The position numbers and the translations under genes were made by a program. Of a stretch of DNA of 64,000 nucleotides, positions 32,231-42,492 are shown one piece after another; the first letter of the stretch is position 1; every line of letters begins with the position of its first letter. The DNA comes from Deinococcus aerolatus (GTDB lineage: Bacteria; Deinococcota; Deinococci; Deinococcales; Deinococcaceae). The notes below the pieces were generated by a model, which was given only the letters and a program-made list of their open reading frames with translations, ran no database searches and was not told the origin of the DNA. The stretch is taken from contig NZ_BMOL01000004.1 of NCBI RefSeq assembly GCF_014647055.1, positions 124,001 to 188,000 of the forward strand, written 5' to 3'.

Positions 32231-32701
32231 ATGTCCACCCCCGAACTGCTGCGCGAGATGTTGCGCGAGGTGCTGTACGGCCCGGACGGCGGCCCGCTGG
32301 CCGTGGGCCTGTTCAGCGTGGGCGAGGCGGGGCTGCTGCGAACCGTTCACGCCCTGACGCCCGCGCAGGCCAGTGCGCCCGCTGCCCCGGGCCGCCCCAC
32401 GCCCGCGCAAGTTACCGTGCACCTGCGGCAGTCGCTGGACCTGGCCGCCGCCCAGCTCGCGGACCCCTACGCCCTGTTGCCGGACGAGGCCGACGCCTGG
32501 AGCGTGCGTCCGGCCACTCCGCAGGCGTGGCGTCTGGAACTCGTCGCGCTGGCCCGCGCAGGCCAGAACCTGTACGACGCGCTGTACCTGCCCCTCTCGC
32601 CGGAAGGGCTGCGCATCGCCTTCGGGGCTGTCACGCACGCCGCCTATCACACCGGAGCACTGCGCTTCCATCTGGCGAGCCTGACGGCGGGGCCGCCTTG
32701 A
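32231..32701 (+). CDS. DinB-like four-helix protein
   Basis: A 156-aa helical protein. PAQVTVHLRQSLDLAAAQL (His at about residue 64) and THAAYHTGALRFHLASL (His at about residues 137 and 141) match the three-His metal pattern of DinB/YfiT proteins, so a metal site is likely. DinB-family proteins are numerous in Deinococcus, some stress-induced; most are thiol-transferases or of unknown function. Divergent from the kinase gene. Confidence 0.7.
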   Translation: MSTPELLREMLREVLYGPDGGPLAVGLFSVGEAGLLRTVHALTPAQASAPAAPGRPTPAQVTVHLRQSLDLAAAQLADPYALLPDEADAWSVRPATPQAWRLELVALARAGQNLYDALYLPLSPEGLRIAFGAVTHAAYHTGALRFHLASLTAGPP

Positions 32702-32875
32702 AAGCAGGCACGGCGGCCGCCTGTTTCCAGCGCGGGTCAGCTTCTCGCGGTGTCCCTACCCGCGGGTGCTGTGGTCTGGACGGAGAGGATTGAAATTTCC
32801 AGCGTTCACCCCGTGCGGGCGGGGGCGGGGACAGTTTTGCCGGTGGCGTTTGTCTTTCGCCCGGTGCGCTGAGGC

Positions 32876-33115
32876 ATGATCAGCCTCTCCCGGCAGCTGC
32901 TGCGGATTTTCCTGGCGGCGGTGGCCGGGATTGCGGCCACCGCCGCGATGGTCCGGCTCGCCACCCTGAACAGACGCCGTGCGCCGGGCTGGACGCTGCT
33001 GGTGGCCGCGCTGGCGACGCTGGCGGGCGTGGTGCTGACCGTGGGACTGGTGTGGTGGGACCGCCAGAGGAGACCCGCCATGTACTTCTGGCCCTGTCTG
33101 CCCTGTTCGGGGTGA
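32876..33115 (+). CDS. Small membrane protein, possibly frameshifted
   Basis: A 79-aa protein with two hydrophobic helices (residues about 8-30 and 39-60), ending abruptly in an unusual Trp/Cys-rich tail after DRQRRPAM. In another frame from about 33079 the sequence continues as a third hydrophobic helix (VLLALSALFGVTLTPSAAV) to a stop at 33181-33183. The gene may therefore be a three-helix protein of about 102 aa broken by a one-base change. The start lacks a good ribosome-binding site. The rest of the 32.7-33.25 kb interval shows nothing else gene-like. Confidence 0.4.
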   Translation: MISLSRQLLRIFLAAVAGIAATAAMVRLATLNRRRAPGWTLLVAALATLAGVVLTVGLVWWDRQRRPAMYFWPCLPCSG

Positions 33116-33210
33116 CGCTGACGCCAAGCGCAGCGGTGAGGGTGATCCTAGCGTTTGCCATGCCCGCGCCTCTTCCCCGGTGAAACGAAAACTTGCTGAA
33201 ATAAGGCGAA

Positions 33211-33236
33211 CGCCCCCGCCGGGTGGGCTGGGGGCG
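33211..33236 (-). terminator. Possible terminator of tRNA-Ser
   Basis: CGCCCCC and GGGGGCG arms. On the minus strand the tail is only moderately T-rich (TTCGCCTTATTT). Confidence 0.45.
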
Positions 33237-33249
33237 CTGCGTCCTGGTC

Positions 33250-33341
<92 letters not shown>

Positions 33342-33367
33342 GCCGGTTCAAACGATGGGCAAGCGGG

Positions 33368-33396
33368 AGTGTAGCACGCCTCTTCGCAAGGGGAAA
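33368..33396 (-). promoter_or_regulatory. Promoter of tRNA-Ser
   Basis: On the minus strand: TTTCCC (33391-33396), a 17-base spacer, then TACACT (33368-33373). Confidence 0.6.
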
Positions 33397-33516
33397 GGGG
33401 CCTGCGGGGTGCCGGGCGGACAGCGCGATTCTCATTTACCCCTTTCCATCGCCAGCTTTTCCAGTGCATATTGAGAGGAATTGGGCCAAGCGCCCGATGC
33501 CACACCGGGGGACATT

Positions 33517-34848
33517 TTGACGGACGCGCTGCACGGACTGCTCACCATTCTTGACTTGCTGGGCCTGCTGATGCTGGGCCTTTATTTTCTGCAGATGCTG
33601 CTGGCGGCCACGCTGCCCCGGCCCCGGCGTCTGCACGCGCCGGACGAGGCGCTGAACTTCACCTTCGTCGTGCCGGCCCTGAACGAGGAAGCGGTGATCG
33701 AGGCCACCGTCCGCAACCTGCGTGAGGTGGCCCCGGACGCCCGGATCGCGGTGATCGACGACGGCAGCGACGACCGCACTGCCCAGATCGTGGAGCGGCT
33801 GGCAGCGGGCGACGCGCGGGTGACCCTGTTGCGCCGCCACTTCCCGGAGGCCCGCCAGGGCAAGGGGCGCGCCATGAACTGGGCCGTGTCGCAGGTGCTG
33901 CGTAACCTGCGGGCGGCGGGTGCGAACCTGGAAAAAGAAGTCTTCGTGGTGATCGACGCCGACGGGCGCGTGACGCCAGGTCTGCTGCCCGAAGCGCGGC
34001 GCGTCATGGCGCACGGGGACGTGGTGGCCGCGCAGGCGCGCGTGCGGATCCGGCAGTCGCCCGGCCAGCTGAGCCTGAAGACCGCCGTGGGCCGGATGCT
34101 GGAGCAGCAGCAGGACATGGAATTCTTCATCACCCGCCACATCCAGCTGATGCGCTCGTGGTGGCACAGCGCTGCCCTGTGCGGCAACGGGCAGTTCATG
34201 CGTGCCAGCTACGTGGCGTCCATGTTCGGTGCCGGGCAGACGCCGTGGCCCGACGTGTTGCTGGAAGACTTCGGCAGCGCGGTGGAAGCCCGGCTGGTCA
34301 GTCCCCGGCACCGGCTGGTCTTTCTGGAAGAGGCGGTCACCCAGCAGGGTCTGCCTGACCTGCGGCGCTTCTCGCGCCAGCGCGCCCGCTGGACGCAGGG
34401 CACCATGCAATGCTTGCCCTATCTGGCGCAGTTGTGGAGCAGGCCCGTGCCCATCCTGGCCCGCCTGGATCTGAGCTACTTCATTCTCAGTCCGTGGCTG
34501 AGCGGCATCATTGTGCTGTCGTTCCTGACCCAGCCCCTGCGCTGGGCACTGGGGACGCAGGGGCTGGTGCTGGACGCGCAGGTCAGCGCCGTCATCACCG
34601 TCATCAACGTGATGATCCAGTTGCAGTGGGTGGCCCGCTACCGGCGCGAGAACAGCCTGTCGCTGGGCCGCACGGCGTTTACATTGGCCAGCCTGCCGGT
34701 CTACGGTTTCGCGCTGTTCCTGAGCCTGCCCATGGCTTACAAGCACTACTTCACGGGTCGCCTCACCTGGGACAAGAGCCAGCGCCACGCCGAGCCGGGC
34801 GAGAGGAGCGGACAGCCCGCCGAACTGCTGACGGTGGGCAGCGACTAG
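33517..34848 (+). CDS. Membrane glycosyltransferase, family 2 (processive type)
   Basis: A 443-aa protein. An N-terminal transmembrane helix is followed by a GT-A domain with [38 protein letters not shown] (DxD-like), a [11 protein letters not shown] acidic motif and the [15 protein letters not shown] block (the Q/RxxRW motif of cellulose- and hyaluronan-synthase-type enzymes). Three or more C-terminal transmembrane helices follow. It should build a surface polysaccharide. TTG 33517 was chosen because GGGGGA lies 5 bases upstream; TTG 33481 is possible. Confidence 0.87.
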   Translation: MTDALHGLLTILDLLGLLMLGLYFLQMLLAATLPRPRRLHAPDEALNFTFVVPALNEEAVIEATVRNLREVAPDARIAVIDDGSDDRTAQIVERLAAGDARVTLLRRHFPEARQGKGRAMNWAVSQVLRNLRAAGANLEKEVFVVIDADGRVTPGLLPEARRVMAHGDVVAAQARVRIRQSPGQLSLKTAVGRMLEQQQDMEFFITRHIQLMRSWWHSAALCGNGQFMRASYVASMFGAGQTPWPDVLLEDFGSAVEARLVSPRHRLVFLEEAVTQQGLPDLRRFSRQRARWTQGTMQCLPYLAQLWSRPVPILARLDLSYFILSPWLSGIIVLSFLTQPLRWALGTQGLVLDAQVSAVITVINVMIQLQWVARYRRENSLSLGRTAFTLASLPVYGFALFLSLPMAYKHYFTGRLTWDKSQRHAEPGERSGQPAELLTVGSD

Positions 34849-34962
34849 GCACCATCAAGCACGGCCGAGCCGTGTGGCTTCCGCACAGCAGAGACCGTCC
34901 CCTTCTCGAAACGGGGACGGCTCTTGATCGACAGTGGGCTGTGGCGCTGGCGATTCGCTGCC

Positions 34963-35832
34963 CTATTCTACCGCCTCGCCGCGCTGCAACTTCACGGCGC
35001 GCACCAGATTCTGGTACATCAGGGCGCTGGTCAGCGGGCCGACGCCGCCGGGCACCGGGGTCTGCGCGCGCACGGGCAGGTCAGGCTCGGCGTCGCCCAC
35101 CATCTCGCCACCGCCCTGAACATTGATTCCGGCGTCAATCACGACGTGGTGCGGCTGAACGTGTTCCGGGCGCAGCAGTCCGGCGCGGCCCACCGCCACC
35201 ACCACGGCGTCCAGCGGGGCCAGGACGGCCCCCAGGTCGCGGGTGTGTTCGTTGCACAGCGTCACGGTCACGCCCCGGTTGTTGAGCATGAAGGTCAGTG
35301 GGCGGCCCACCGTGCGTCCCGGCCCGATCACGGCCACACGCAGGCCGCGCAGGTCGTCACCCAGCACACGCCGCAGCAGGAAGCGCACGCTGCGCGGTGT
35401 GGGTGGCAGCAGCGCCTCGGCCTCCCGCCCCGCCGCAATCAGGGCGAGGTTAGCGGGCGTCAGGCCCTCCACGTCCTTGCGCGGCGCGATGTGCAGCAGA
35501 GCGGCGTCTGCGTCCAGGCCCGCCGCCAGCGGCAATTCCAGCACGGCGCCGTGGACCGCCTCATCTGCCGAGAGTTCACGCAGCGCCGCTTCCAGCTCGG
35601 GCTGAGACGCCCCGGCCCCCAGCTCGCGCACGCTGAAGTCCACGCCCAGCCGCCCGGCGCGTCTGGCCTTGCTGTCCACGTACACCCGCGAGGCCTCGTC
35701 GTCAGAGGCCAGCACGCTGACCAGGTGCGGGCGAAACTCCCAGCGCTTCAGGTCCTCCCGGACGTCACGGATGACCCCGTCGGCCAGGGGCTTGCCCAGC
35801 AGGGGAGACGACGCGTGTTCGCTGTCTGCCAT
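34963..35832 (-). CDS. folD: FolD: methylenetetrahydrofolate dehydrogenase / cyclohydrolase, divergent
   Basis: A 289-aa protein, the normal length. Catalytic Lys in [12 protein letters not shown] (about residue 54), the NADP-binding [11 protein letters not shown] (about residue 168) and [16 protein letters not shown] (about residue 258) are present. Two usually invariant positions differ: the Gln of the QLPLP motif is Glu (VLELPLAAG), and the second Asp of KDVDG is Glu (KDVEGLTP). The gene lies 4 bases after purH on the same strand and should share its riboswitch-controlled transcript. FolD interconverts methylene- and formyl-folate, the PurH co-substrate. Confidence 0.9.
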   Translation of the reverse strand: MADSEHASSPLLGKPLADGVIRDVREDLKRWEFRPHLVSVLASDDEASRVYVDSKARRAGRLGVDFSVRELGAGASQPELEAALRELSADEAVHGAVLELPLAAGLDADAALLHIAPRKDVEGLTPANLALIAAGREAEALLPPTPRSVRFLLRRVLGDDLRGLRVAVIGPGRTVGRPLTFMLNNRGVTVTLCNEHTRDLGAVLAPLDAVVVAVGRAGLLRPEHVQPHHVVIDAGINVQGGGEMVGDAEPDLPVRAQTPVPGGVGPLTSALMYQNLVRAVKLQRGEAVE

Positions 35833-35836
35833 GTCC

Positions 35837-37369
35837 CTAGTGCCGGAAATGGCGCGAACCCGTGAAGACCATGCTCAGGCCCAGTTCGTTGGCGGCGGCG
35901 ATCACCTCCGGGTCCCGCTTGGCGCCGCCGGGTTGCAGGATTGCCGTGACCCCGGCACCCGCTGCCAGCCGCACGACATCATCGAAGGGAAAGAACGCCT
36001 CGGAGGCCAGGGACGCCCCGTGCGCCCGCTCGCCCGCGTTGGCCACGGCGCGTTCGGCGGCCCAGATGCGGCTGACCGCCCCTGCGCCCAGGCCCACGCT
36101 CACGCCGCCGCGCGCCAGCACCACCGCGTTGCTGCGGGCGTGCTTGACCGTCGCCCATGCGAAGCGCAGGTCGTTCCATTCCTCGTCCCGTGGCTGCCGC
36201 GTGGTGACCACCTCGGGGCACAGGTCATCCCACGGCCGGGCGTCGCGCTCCTGCACGGCGAAGCCTCCGGCCAGCGGACGCAGGTCCAGCACGCTGACCG
36301 CCTCAGCCTTCCCGGCGATCAACACGCGCAGATCGGGTTTCTTGGCGGCGAACCACTCCACCGCGTCGGGGGTCACGTCCGGCGCGATCAGCACTTCCAG
36401 AAAGGTGCCGCGCATGGCCTGCGCCGCATGTAGGTCAACCGTGCCGCTGACCGCCACCACGCCCCCAAACACGCTGAGGGTATCGGCGTCCCGCGCCAGT
36501 TCCCAGGCGGCCCGCACGTCGTCGGCGCGCGCCACGCCGCAGGGGTTGCCGTGCTTGACGGCCACGCAGACCATGCCCTGCTCCTGCTGCTCAAGCTCCT
36601 GACACAGCGCCCAGGCTGCGTCGGCGTCGGCGTAGTTGTTGAAGCTCATGGGTTTTCCGGCCACCACGCGGGCGTCGATCACCGGGCCATGCGCCGCGCC
36701 CCAGCGGTAGATCGCGCCGGGCTGGTGGGGGTTCTCGCCGTAGCGCACCTCAGCCACCTTCGACAGGTTCAGGGTCAGTTCGGGGGGAAGTCTGGTGGGC
36801 AGCACGTCCGAGTCGCCCTCCAGGTACGCGGTGATGGCCGCGTCGTACTCGGACGTGTGGCGGTAGGCCTTGGCGGCCAGACGGCGGCGCTCGGCCGGCG
36901 TGACCTCGCCCTGAAGTGCCACGCCGTAATCCGCCGGGTCCACCAGCACCAGCACGCCCGCGTGGTTCTTGGCCGCCGAACGCAGCATGGCCGGGCCGCC
37001 GATATCGATGTTCTCGATGACATCGGTGTCGGGTGCGCCCCGCGCCACCGTCTCGCGGAAGGGGTACAGGTTGACGCACACCAGATCGATGGTGCCGTAA
37101 CCCTGCGCGGCCAGTTCCGCCAGGTGCCCGGCCTCGCGCCGGGCCAGAATGCCGCCGTGGACGGCGGGGTGCAGCGTCTTGACGCGCCCGTCCAGCATCT
37201 CGGGGAATCCGGTCACGTCGCTGACCGCCGTCACCGGCACGCCTGCCGCCTGCAGGGCCGCGAAGGTGCCGCCGGTGCTCAGCAGGGTCCAGCCGCGCTC
37301 CACCAGGGACCGCCCGAACTCCACCACGCCTGTCTTGTCGCTGACCGAAATCAGAGCCTGTTTGCCCAT
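35837..37369 (-). CDS. purH: Bifunctional AICAR formyltransferase / IMP cyclohydrolase
   Basis: A 510-aa protein of normal length that catalyses the last two steps of IMP synthesis. The N-terminal MGS-like cyclohydrolase domain has [23 protein letters not shown] and [20 protein letters not shown] (split). The formyltransferase domain has [15 protein letters not shown], the catalytic Lys-His in [11 protein letters not shown] and the C-terminal [21 protein letters not shown] 37369 follows a GGAGG site. The 5' leader carries a ZTP-type riboswitch. First gene of the purH-folD operon. Confidence 0.97.
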   Translation of the reverse strand: MGKQALISVSDKTGVVEFGRSLVERGWTLLSTGGTFAALQAAGVPVTAVSDVTGFPEMLDGRVKTLHPAVHGGILARREAGHLAELAAQGYGTIDLVCVNLYPFRETVARGAPDTDVIENIDIGGPAMLRSAAKNHAGVLVLVDPADYGVALQGEVTPAERRRLAAKAYRHTSEYDAAITAYLEGDSDVLPTRLPPELTLNLSKVAEVRYGENPHQPGAIYRWGAAHGPVIDARVVAGKPMSFNNYADADAAWALCQELEQQEQGMVCVAVKHGNPCGVARADDVRAAWELARDADTLSVFGGVVAVSGTVDLHAAQAMRGTFLEVLIAPDVTPDAVEWFAAKKPDLRVLIAGKAEAVSVLDLRPLAGGFAVQERDARPWDDLCPEVVTTRQPRDEEWNDLRFAWATVKHARSNAVVLARGGVSVGLGAGAVSRIWAAERAVANAGERAHGASLASEAFFPFDDVVRLAAGAGVTAILQPGGAKRDPEVIAAANELGLSMVFTGSRHFRH

Positions 37370-37393
37370 GTGTACCGCCTCCGGGAAAGATCT

Positions 37394-37432
37394 GAGAAAA
37401 GACTCCGGACGCGCCGTGTGTGCGGCGAACGT

Positions 37433-37434
<2 letters not shown>
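37394..37434 (-). terminator. Regulated terminator of the purH riboswitch
   Basis: On the minus strand GGACG-TT-CGCCG pairs with CGGCG-C-GTCC around a CACACA loop (37407-37434), followed by GGAGTCTTTTCTC. The 5' arm overlaps the last conserved bases of the aptamer, as expected for an expression platform that terminates when the ligand is absent. Confidence 0.7.
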
Positions 37435-37514
<80 letters not shown>

Positions 37515-37520
37515 GGGCAC

Positions 37521-37526
37521 AGCATA
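37521..37526 (-). promoter_or_regulatory. -10 box of the purH-folD transcript
   Basis: TATGCT on the minus strand, placing the transcript start near 37514 at the 5' edge of the riboswitch. No good -35 box was seen. Confidence 0.5.
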
Positions 37527-37630
37527 GCGCAGCGGAGGACCCAGGCCAGGGTGCAGATGGCCGTACACGCTCCGGCTCCGCCGCCTTGAGACTCATCCAA
37601 TGGTCGGGCGCGGCACACATCCCTGCCCCC

Positions 37631-37636
37631 TACACT
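37631..37636 (+). promoter_or_regulatory. -10 box of the TVP38 gene
   Basis: TACACT, 7 bases before ATG 37644. Confidence 0.55.
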
Positions 37637-37643
37637 GAAAAGG

Positions 37644-38384
37644 ATGACTGCCGTCCGCCGCTCCCCCCGGATTCACCTGCATCTGATCCTGATGACGGGA
37701 CTGGCGGCATTTTTTCTCAGCCTGCTGCTGCTGCCTGAGGTGCGCGGGTTCCTGGGGCGCGGATACGCGGCGCTGAGTTCGCACGACCCGGAAGTGACGC
37801 ACGCCTTCGTGCGCTCGCTGGGCTGGGCCGGGCCGGTGGCGATTCTGGTGGCCTACGTGATTCAGGCGGTGATTCCGCTGCTGCCCTCGCTGGTGCTGAC
37901 GGCAGTAACGGTGCGGGCCTACGGGGTGGTGGTGGGCTTCGTGATCGTGTTTGCCGGGGCGCTGCTGGGCGCGGCAGCGGGCTACGGCCTGGGCCGGGCG
38001 CTGGGCGAACCGATGGTCCGGGCGCTGGCCGGCGAGAAGCCGCGGGCGCAGGCGCAGGCGTTCATGAACCGGCACGGGCCGCAGGGCGTGCTGCTGGTGC
38101 GCCTGATGCCGGTGCTGCCTGCCGAGGTGCTGAGTCTGGTGGCGGGGGCGGCCCGCATGGGGTTCCGCCCGTTCATGCTGGCGACGGCGGTGGGCGTGCT
38201 GCCGGTCACGCTGCTGGTGGTGTGGCTGTCGGAATCGGCCAGTCGGCTGCTGTGGGGGCTGGCCATCATGTCGCTGGTGGTGGGGGGCGTGGTCCTGGTG
38301 CGCTGGGGGCTGGCGCGGCGGCGTGGCACCACGCCCGCCGGGGCCGAGGCGGCCCCCACCCAGGACGCCCAGCCGAAGACCTGA
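37644..38384 (+). CDS. TVP38/TMEM64 family membrane protein
   Basis: A 246-aa integral membrane protein with about six hydrophobic segments. The VTT/SNARE-associated domain is recognisable by the re-entrant IPLLPSLVLTAVTVRAYG region (about residues 78-95), GAALGAAAGYGLGRALG-like spacing (FAGALLGAAAGYGLGRALG), and VRLMPVLPAEVLSLVAGAA (about residues 152-170). VTT-domain (DedA/TVP38) proteins are thought to act as lipid transporters or scramblases. The substrate here is unknown. Confidence 0.87.
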   Translation: MTAVRRSPRIHLHLILMTGLAAFFLSLLLLPEVRGFLGRGYAALSSHDPEVTHAFVRSLGWAGPVAILVAYVIQAVIPLLPSLVLTAVTVRAYGVVVGFVIVFAGALLGAAAGYGLGRALGEPMVRALAGEKPRAQAQAFMNRHGPQGVLLVRLMPVLPAEVLSLVAGAARMGFRPFMLATAVGVLPVTLLVVWLSESASRLLWGLAIMSLVVGGVVLVRWGLARRRGTTPAGAEAAPTQDAQPKT

Positions 38385-38444
38385 CGCTCCGGCTCGGGTA
38401 AACTGCGCCTCATGCCCGCCGGGACCGTGCGGGGCAGGAGGACC

Positions 38445-39509
38445 ATGACTCAGACCGATAAGGACGCCCCAACCGCGTCCGCCTACGAACGCGCAGGTGT
38501 CAGTATCGACGCCGGACACCGCGCCGTGGCCCTGATGAAAGACGCCGTGGCCCGCACCCACACCCCCGCCGTGCTGGGCGGCATCGGCGGCTTCGGCGGC
38601 CTGTTCAGTGCCTCGGCCTTTACGGGTCTGGCGGACCCGGTGCTGGTGGCCTCCACCGACGGGGTGGGCACCAAGACCAAGGTGGCCGTGCGGCTGGGAC
38701 AGCCCGGTGGCCTGGGCGCGGATATCGTCAACCACTGCGTCAACGACATTCTGGTGCAGGGCGCACGGCCCCTGTTTTTTCTGGACTACGTGGCGATGGG
38801 CCGCCTGGACCCCGAGGGCGTGGCGGCGGTGGTAACCGGCGCGGCGCAGGCCTGTGAGGCGCTGGGCGTGGCCCTGCTGGGCGGTGAGACCGCCGAGATG
38901 CCCGGCGTGTACGTGGACGGCGAACTGGACATTGTGGGCACGATTGTCGGGGTGGTGGACCGCGCCGCGCTGGTGGACGGCTCGCGCATCGGGGCCGGGG
39001 ACGCCGTGATCGCGCTGCCCAGCGCCGGGCTGCACACCAACGGGTTCTCGCTGGCGCGGCTGGCACTAGACGGACTGGACTGGCACGAAGCCCGCGCCGA
39101 TCTGGACGGACAGACTCTGGCCGCGCTGCTGCCGGTGCCGCACCGCGCCTACGTGTCGGGCCATGACGCCCTGAAAAATGCCGGGGTCGACGTGCGCGGC
39201 ATGGCCCACATCACCGGCGGCGGCCTGATCGACAACCCGCCGCGCGTGTTTCCGCCGGGCGTCGGCATGAACATCGACACCGCGTCCTGGACCGTGCCGC
39301 CGCTGTTCCGGCTGATCGTGAAGGAGGCGCAGGTGGCCCGTGCCGAGGCCTTCCGCGCCCTGAACATGGGCGTGGGCTTCCTGTTCATCGTGCCTGCCGC
39401 CGAGGCGGACGCGGCCCTGTCGGCCCTGCGCGGCGCGGGCGAGCAGCCGTGGGTGATCGGGCAGATGGTGGCCGGAGACGGCGTGACGTTTGACGGGGTG
39501 AGGCCTTGA
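38445..39509 (+). CDS. purM: Phosphoribosylformylglycinamidine cyclo-ligase (AIR synthetase)
   Basis: A 354-aa protein. YERAGVSIDAGHRAV at the N-terminus, the Gly-rich IGGFGGLF, the ATP-site STDGVGTKTKVA (about residue 72), HCVNDILVQGARPLFFLDY and LGGETAEMPGVY are all typical PurM blocks. It makes AIR in the fifth step of purine synthesis. AGGAGG 4 bases upstream supports ATG 38445. An upstream ATG at 38412 lies 7 bases after a TAAACT box, so a short leader or an alternative leaderless start is possible. It overlaps the next gene by TTGA. Confidence 0.96.
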   Translation: MTQTDKDAPTASAYERAGVSIDAGHRAVALMKDAVARTHTPAVLGGIGGFGGLFSASAFTGLADPVLVASTDGVGTKTKVAVRLGQPGGLGADIVNHCVNDILVQGARPLFFLDYVAMGRLDPEGVAAVVTGAAQACEALGVALLGGETAEMPGVYVDGELDIVGTIVGVVDRAALVDGSRIGAGDAVIALPSAGLHTNGFSLARLALDGLDWHEARADLDGQTLAALLPVPHRAYVSGHDALKNAGVDVRGMAHITGGGLIDNPPRVFPPGVGMNIDTASWTVPPLFRLIVKEAQVARAEAFRALNMGVGFLFIVPAAEADAALSALRGAGEQPWVIGQMVAGDGVTFDGVRP

Positions 39510-40242
39510 CCTCGTCTTCCAAGGCCAGGGCGTCCAAGGGACGGCTGGCCCCCTTCGGGTTCACGCCGCCGGACCGCCGCAGCGCCGCCGAGTTCTGGGT
39601 GGTGCGCCACGGCGAGAGCACCTGGAACACCGAGGGCCGCTACCAGGGGCAGGCGGACGTGCCGCTGAGCCACGTCGGCATTCTCCAGGCTGCCAGTCTG
39701 GCCGAGCGCCTGACCGGGCAGCACTTCGACGCGGTGTACACCAGTGACCTGCGGCGCGCCTCCCAGACTGCAGAAGCGGTGGCCGAGCGTCTGGAAGGGC
39801 CGCCCGCCGTGCAGCCTGACCCCGGCCTGCGCGAGATCGACGTGGGCGAGCTGTCGGGGCTGGTCATCGCAGACATCCGCGAGCGCCATCCCGACTACCT
39901 GCAGGCGCTGAAGACCGATCCCTGGGCCACCCGGCGGCCCGGCGGCGAGAGCATGGAGGACCTGTACACCCGCAGCGGCGCGGCGTTTGAGACCCTGCGT
40001 GCCCGCCATCCGGGTCAGCGGGTGCTGGTCTTCACGCACGGCGGCGTGGTGCGCGTGGCGGTGGGGCTGGCCCTGGGCGGCGTGCCTGCCAACGCCTGGG
40101 CAAGATTGAGCGTGACCAACACCAGCATCACCCGCGTGTTGCTGGGCGAGAACAGCGGCACCCTGCTGGGGTTCAACGACGACGCGCATCTGGAAGACCT
40201 GATCGAGGCCACCGAGGCCGATGACGTGCTGGGACAGCCGCA

Positions 40243-40246
<4 letters not shown>
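39506..40246 (+). CDS. Histidine phosphatase family protein
   Basis: A 246-aa member of the phosphoglycerate-mutase-like superfamily. The phosphorylated His lies in VVRHGESTWN (about residue 34), the second catalytic His in VFTHGGVVRVA (about residue 178), with VYTSDLRRASQTA and REIDVGELSG between them. It is a cofactor-independent phosphatase of unknown substrate; CobC-like and sugar-phosphate phosphatases look similar. TTG start within the purM stop codon and GTGA overlap with meaB indicate translational coupling. Confidence 0.87.
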
Positions 40247-41169
<923 letters not shown>

Positions 41170-41179
41170 GCACGGGGCA

Positions 41180-41710
<531 letters not shown>

Positions 41711-41758
41711 CGGGGGGTTCCGCACTGGCGGTGCGGGTGGGGGCTATTGCGCGGCGGG

Positions 41759-42328
41759 CTATTCCGCTGTGGGAAAACGCCGTTCGAGTTCCAGCCCCCG
41801 GGGCGTGTCGGCGATCTGCAGCGCGGCGTGGACTGCCATGCCCTGCAATTCCAGGCGCGTGCGCCCCTGAAAATTGCTGCGCTCCACCACGGCGGCCACC
41901 GCGCGGACGGTCCAGCCGCGTTTGGCGGCCAGCAGGGCGATCAGCAGTTCGGGCAGGCCGCACTGAAGGTGGCGCGTCACCACCACGGCCGTTTGAAGGT
42001 CCTCGGGTAAGGGGGCCGGTGTGGGCAGCGACCAGTGGTTGGCGTGTTCGTCTGAACCCCTCTCGGCCGACGCTGCAGGGTCCAGCCCGGCCAGGGCCGT
42101 GGCATCCGGCTGCGCCAGCACCACCGGGGTGCCGCGCAGGCGGGCCAGGGCGCGGGCCATCTTCTCGGCGTTGGGCAGGGCGATGATCACGTCAAAATCC
42201 GGCAGGGTCAGATTGAAGTGGTCCAGGACAGCATCGCGCTCACGCAGACTCAGGTCGCGCAGACGGTCTTCAAACTGGGTCTCGCTGGGCAACACCTTGG
42301 CAATTGCAGCGAGAAGGGTCTTGGCCAT
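41759..42328 (-). CDS. Degenerate phosphoribosyltransferase-like protein
   Basis: A 189-aa protein. The pattern LPDFDVIIALPNAEKMARAL ... TPVVLAQPD (residues about 42-75), followed by TAVVVTRHLQCGLPELLIALL and VRAVAAVVERSNFQGRTRLE (about residues 112-165), follows the strand-helix order of type I phosphoribosyltransferases. However, the PRPP loop (normally two acids followed by a TGGT-like stretch) is absent. It may be a non-catalytic sensor, or unrelated. Divergent from the MFS gene. Confidence 0.6.
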   Translation of the reverse strand: MAKTLLAAIAKVLPSETQFEDRLRDLSLRERDAVLDHFNLTLPDFDVIIALPNAEKMARALARLRGTPVVLAQPDATALAGLDPAASAERGSDEHANHWSLPTPAPLPEDLQTAVVVTRHLQCGLPELLIALLAAKRGWTVRAVAAVVERSNFQGRTRLELQGMAVHAALQIADTPRGLELERRFPTAE

Positions 42329-42492
42329 GCCCGTAGCCTAACGGTTTCCGGGGAGATTTCATATGTGTGGTGGCCCCTGCACCCCCGCTGGACGCGCACC
42401 TCTGGGGGCAGAGGCCGTCTGCCCCGCAGCCGATCCGCCTGACCGGACGGCCTGCCGCCCGGAGGCAGCAGCGCGGGATACTCTTCTGGCAT

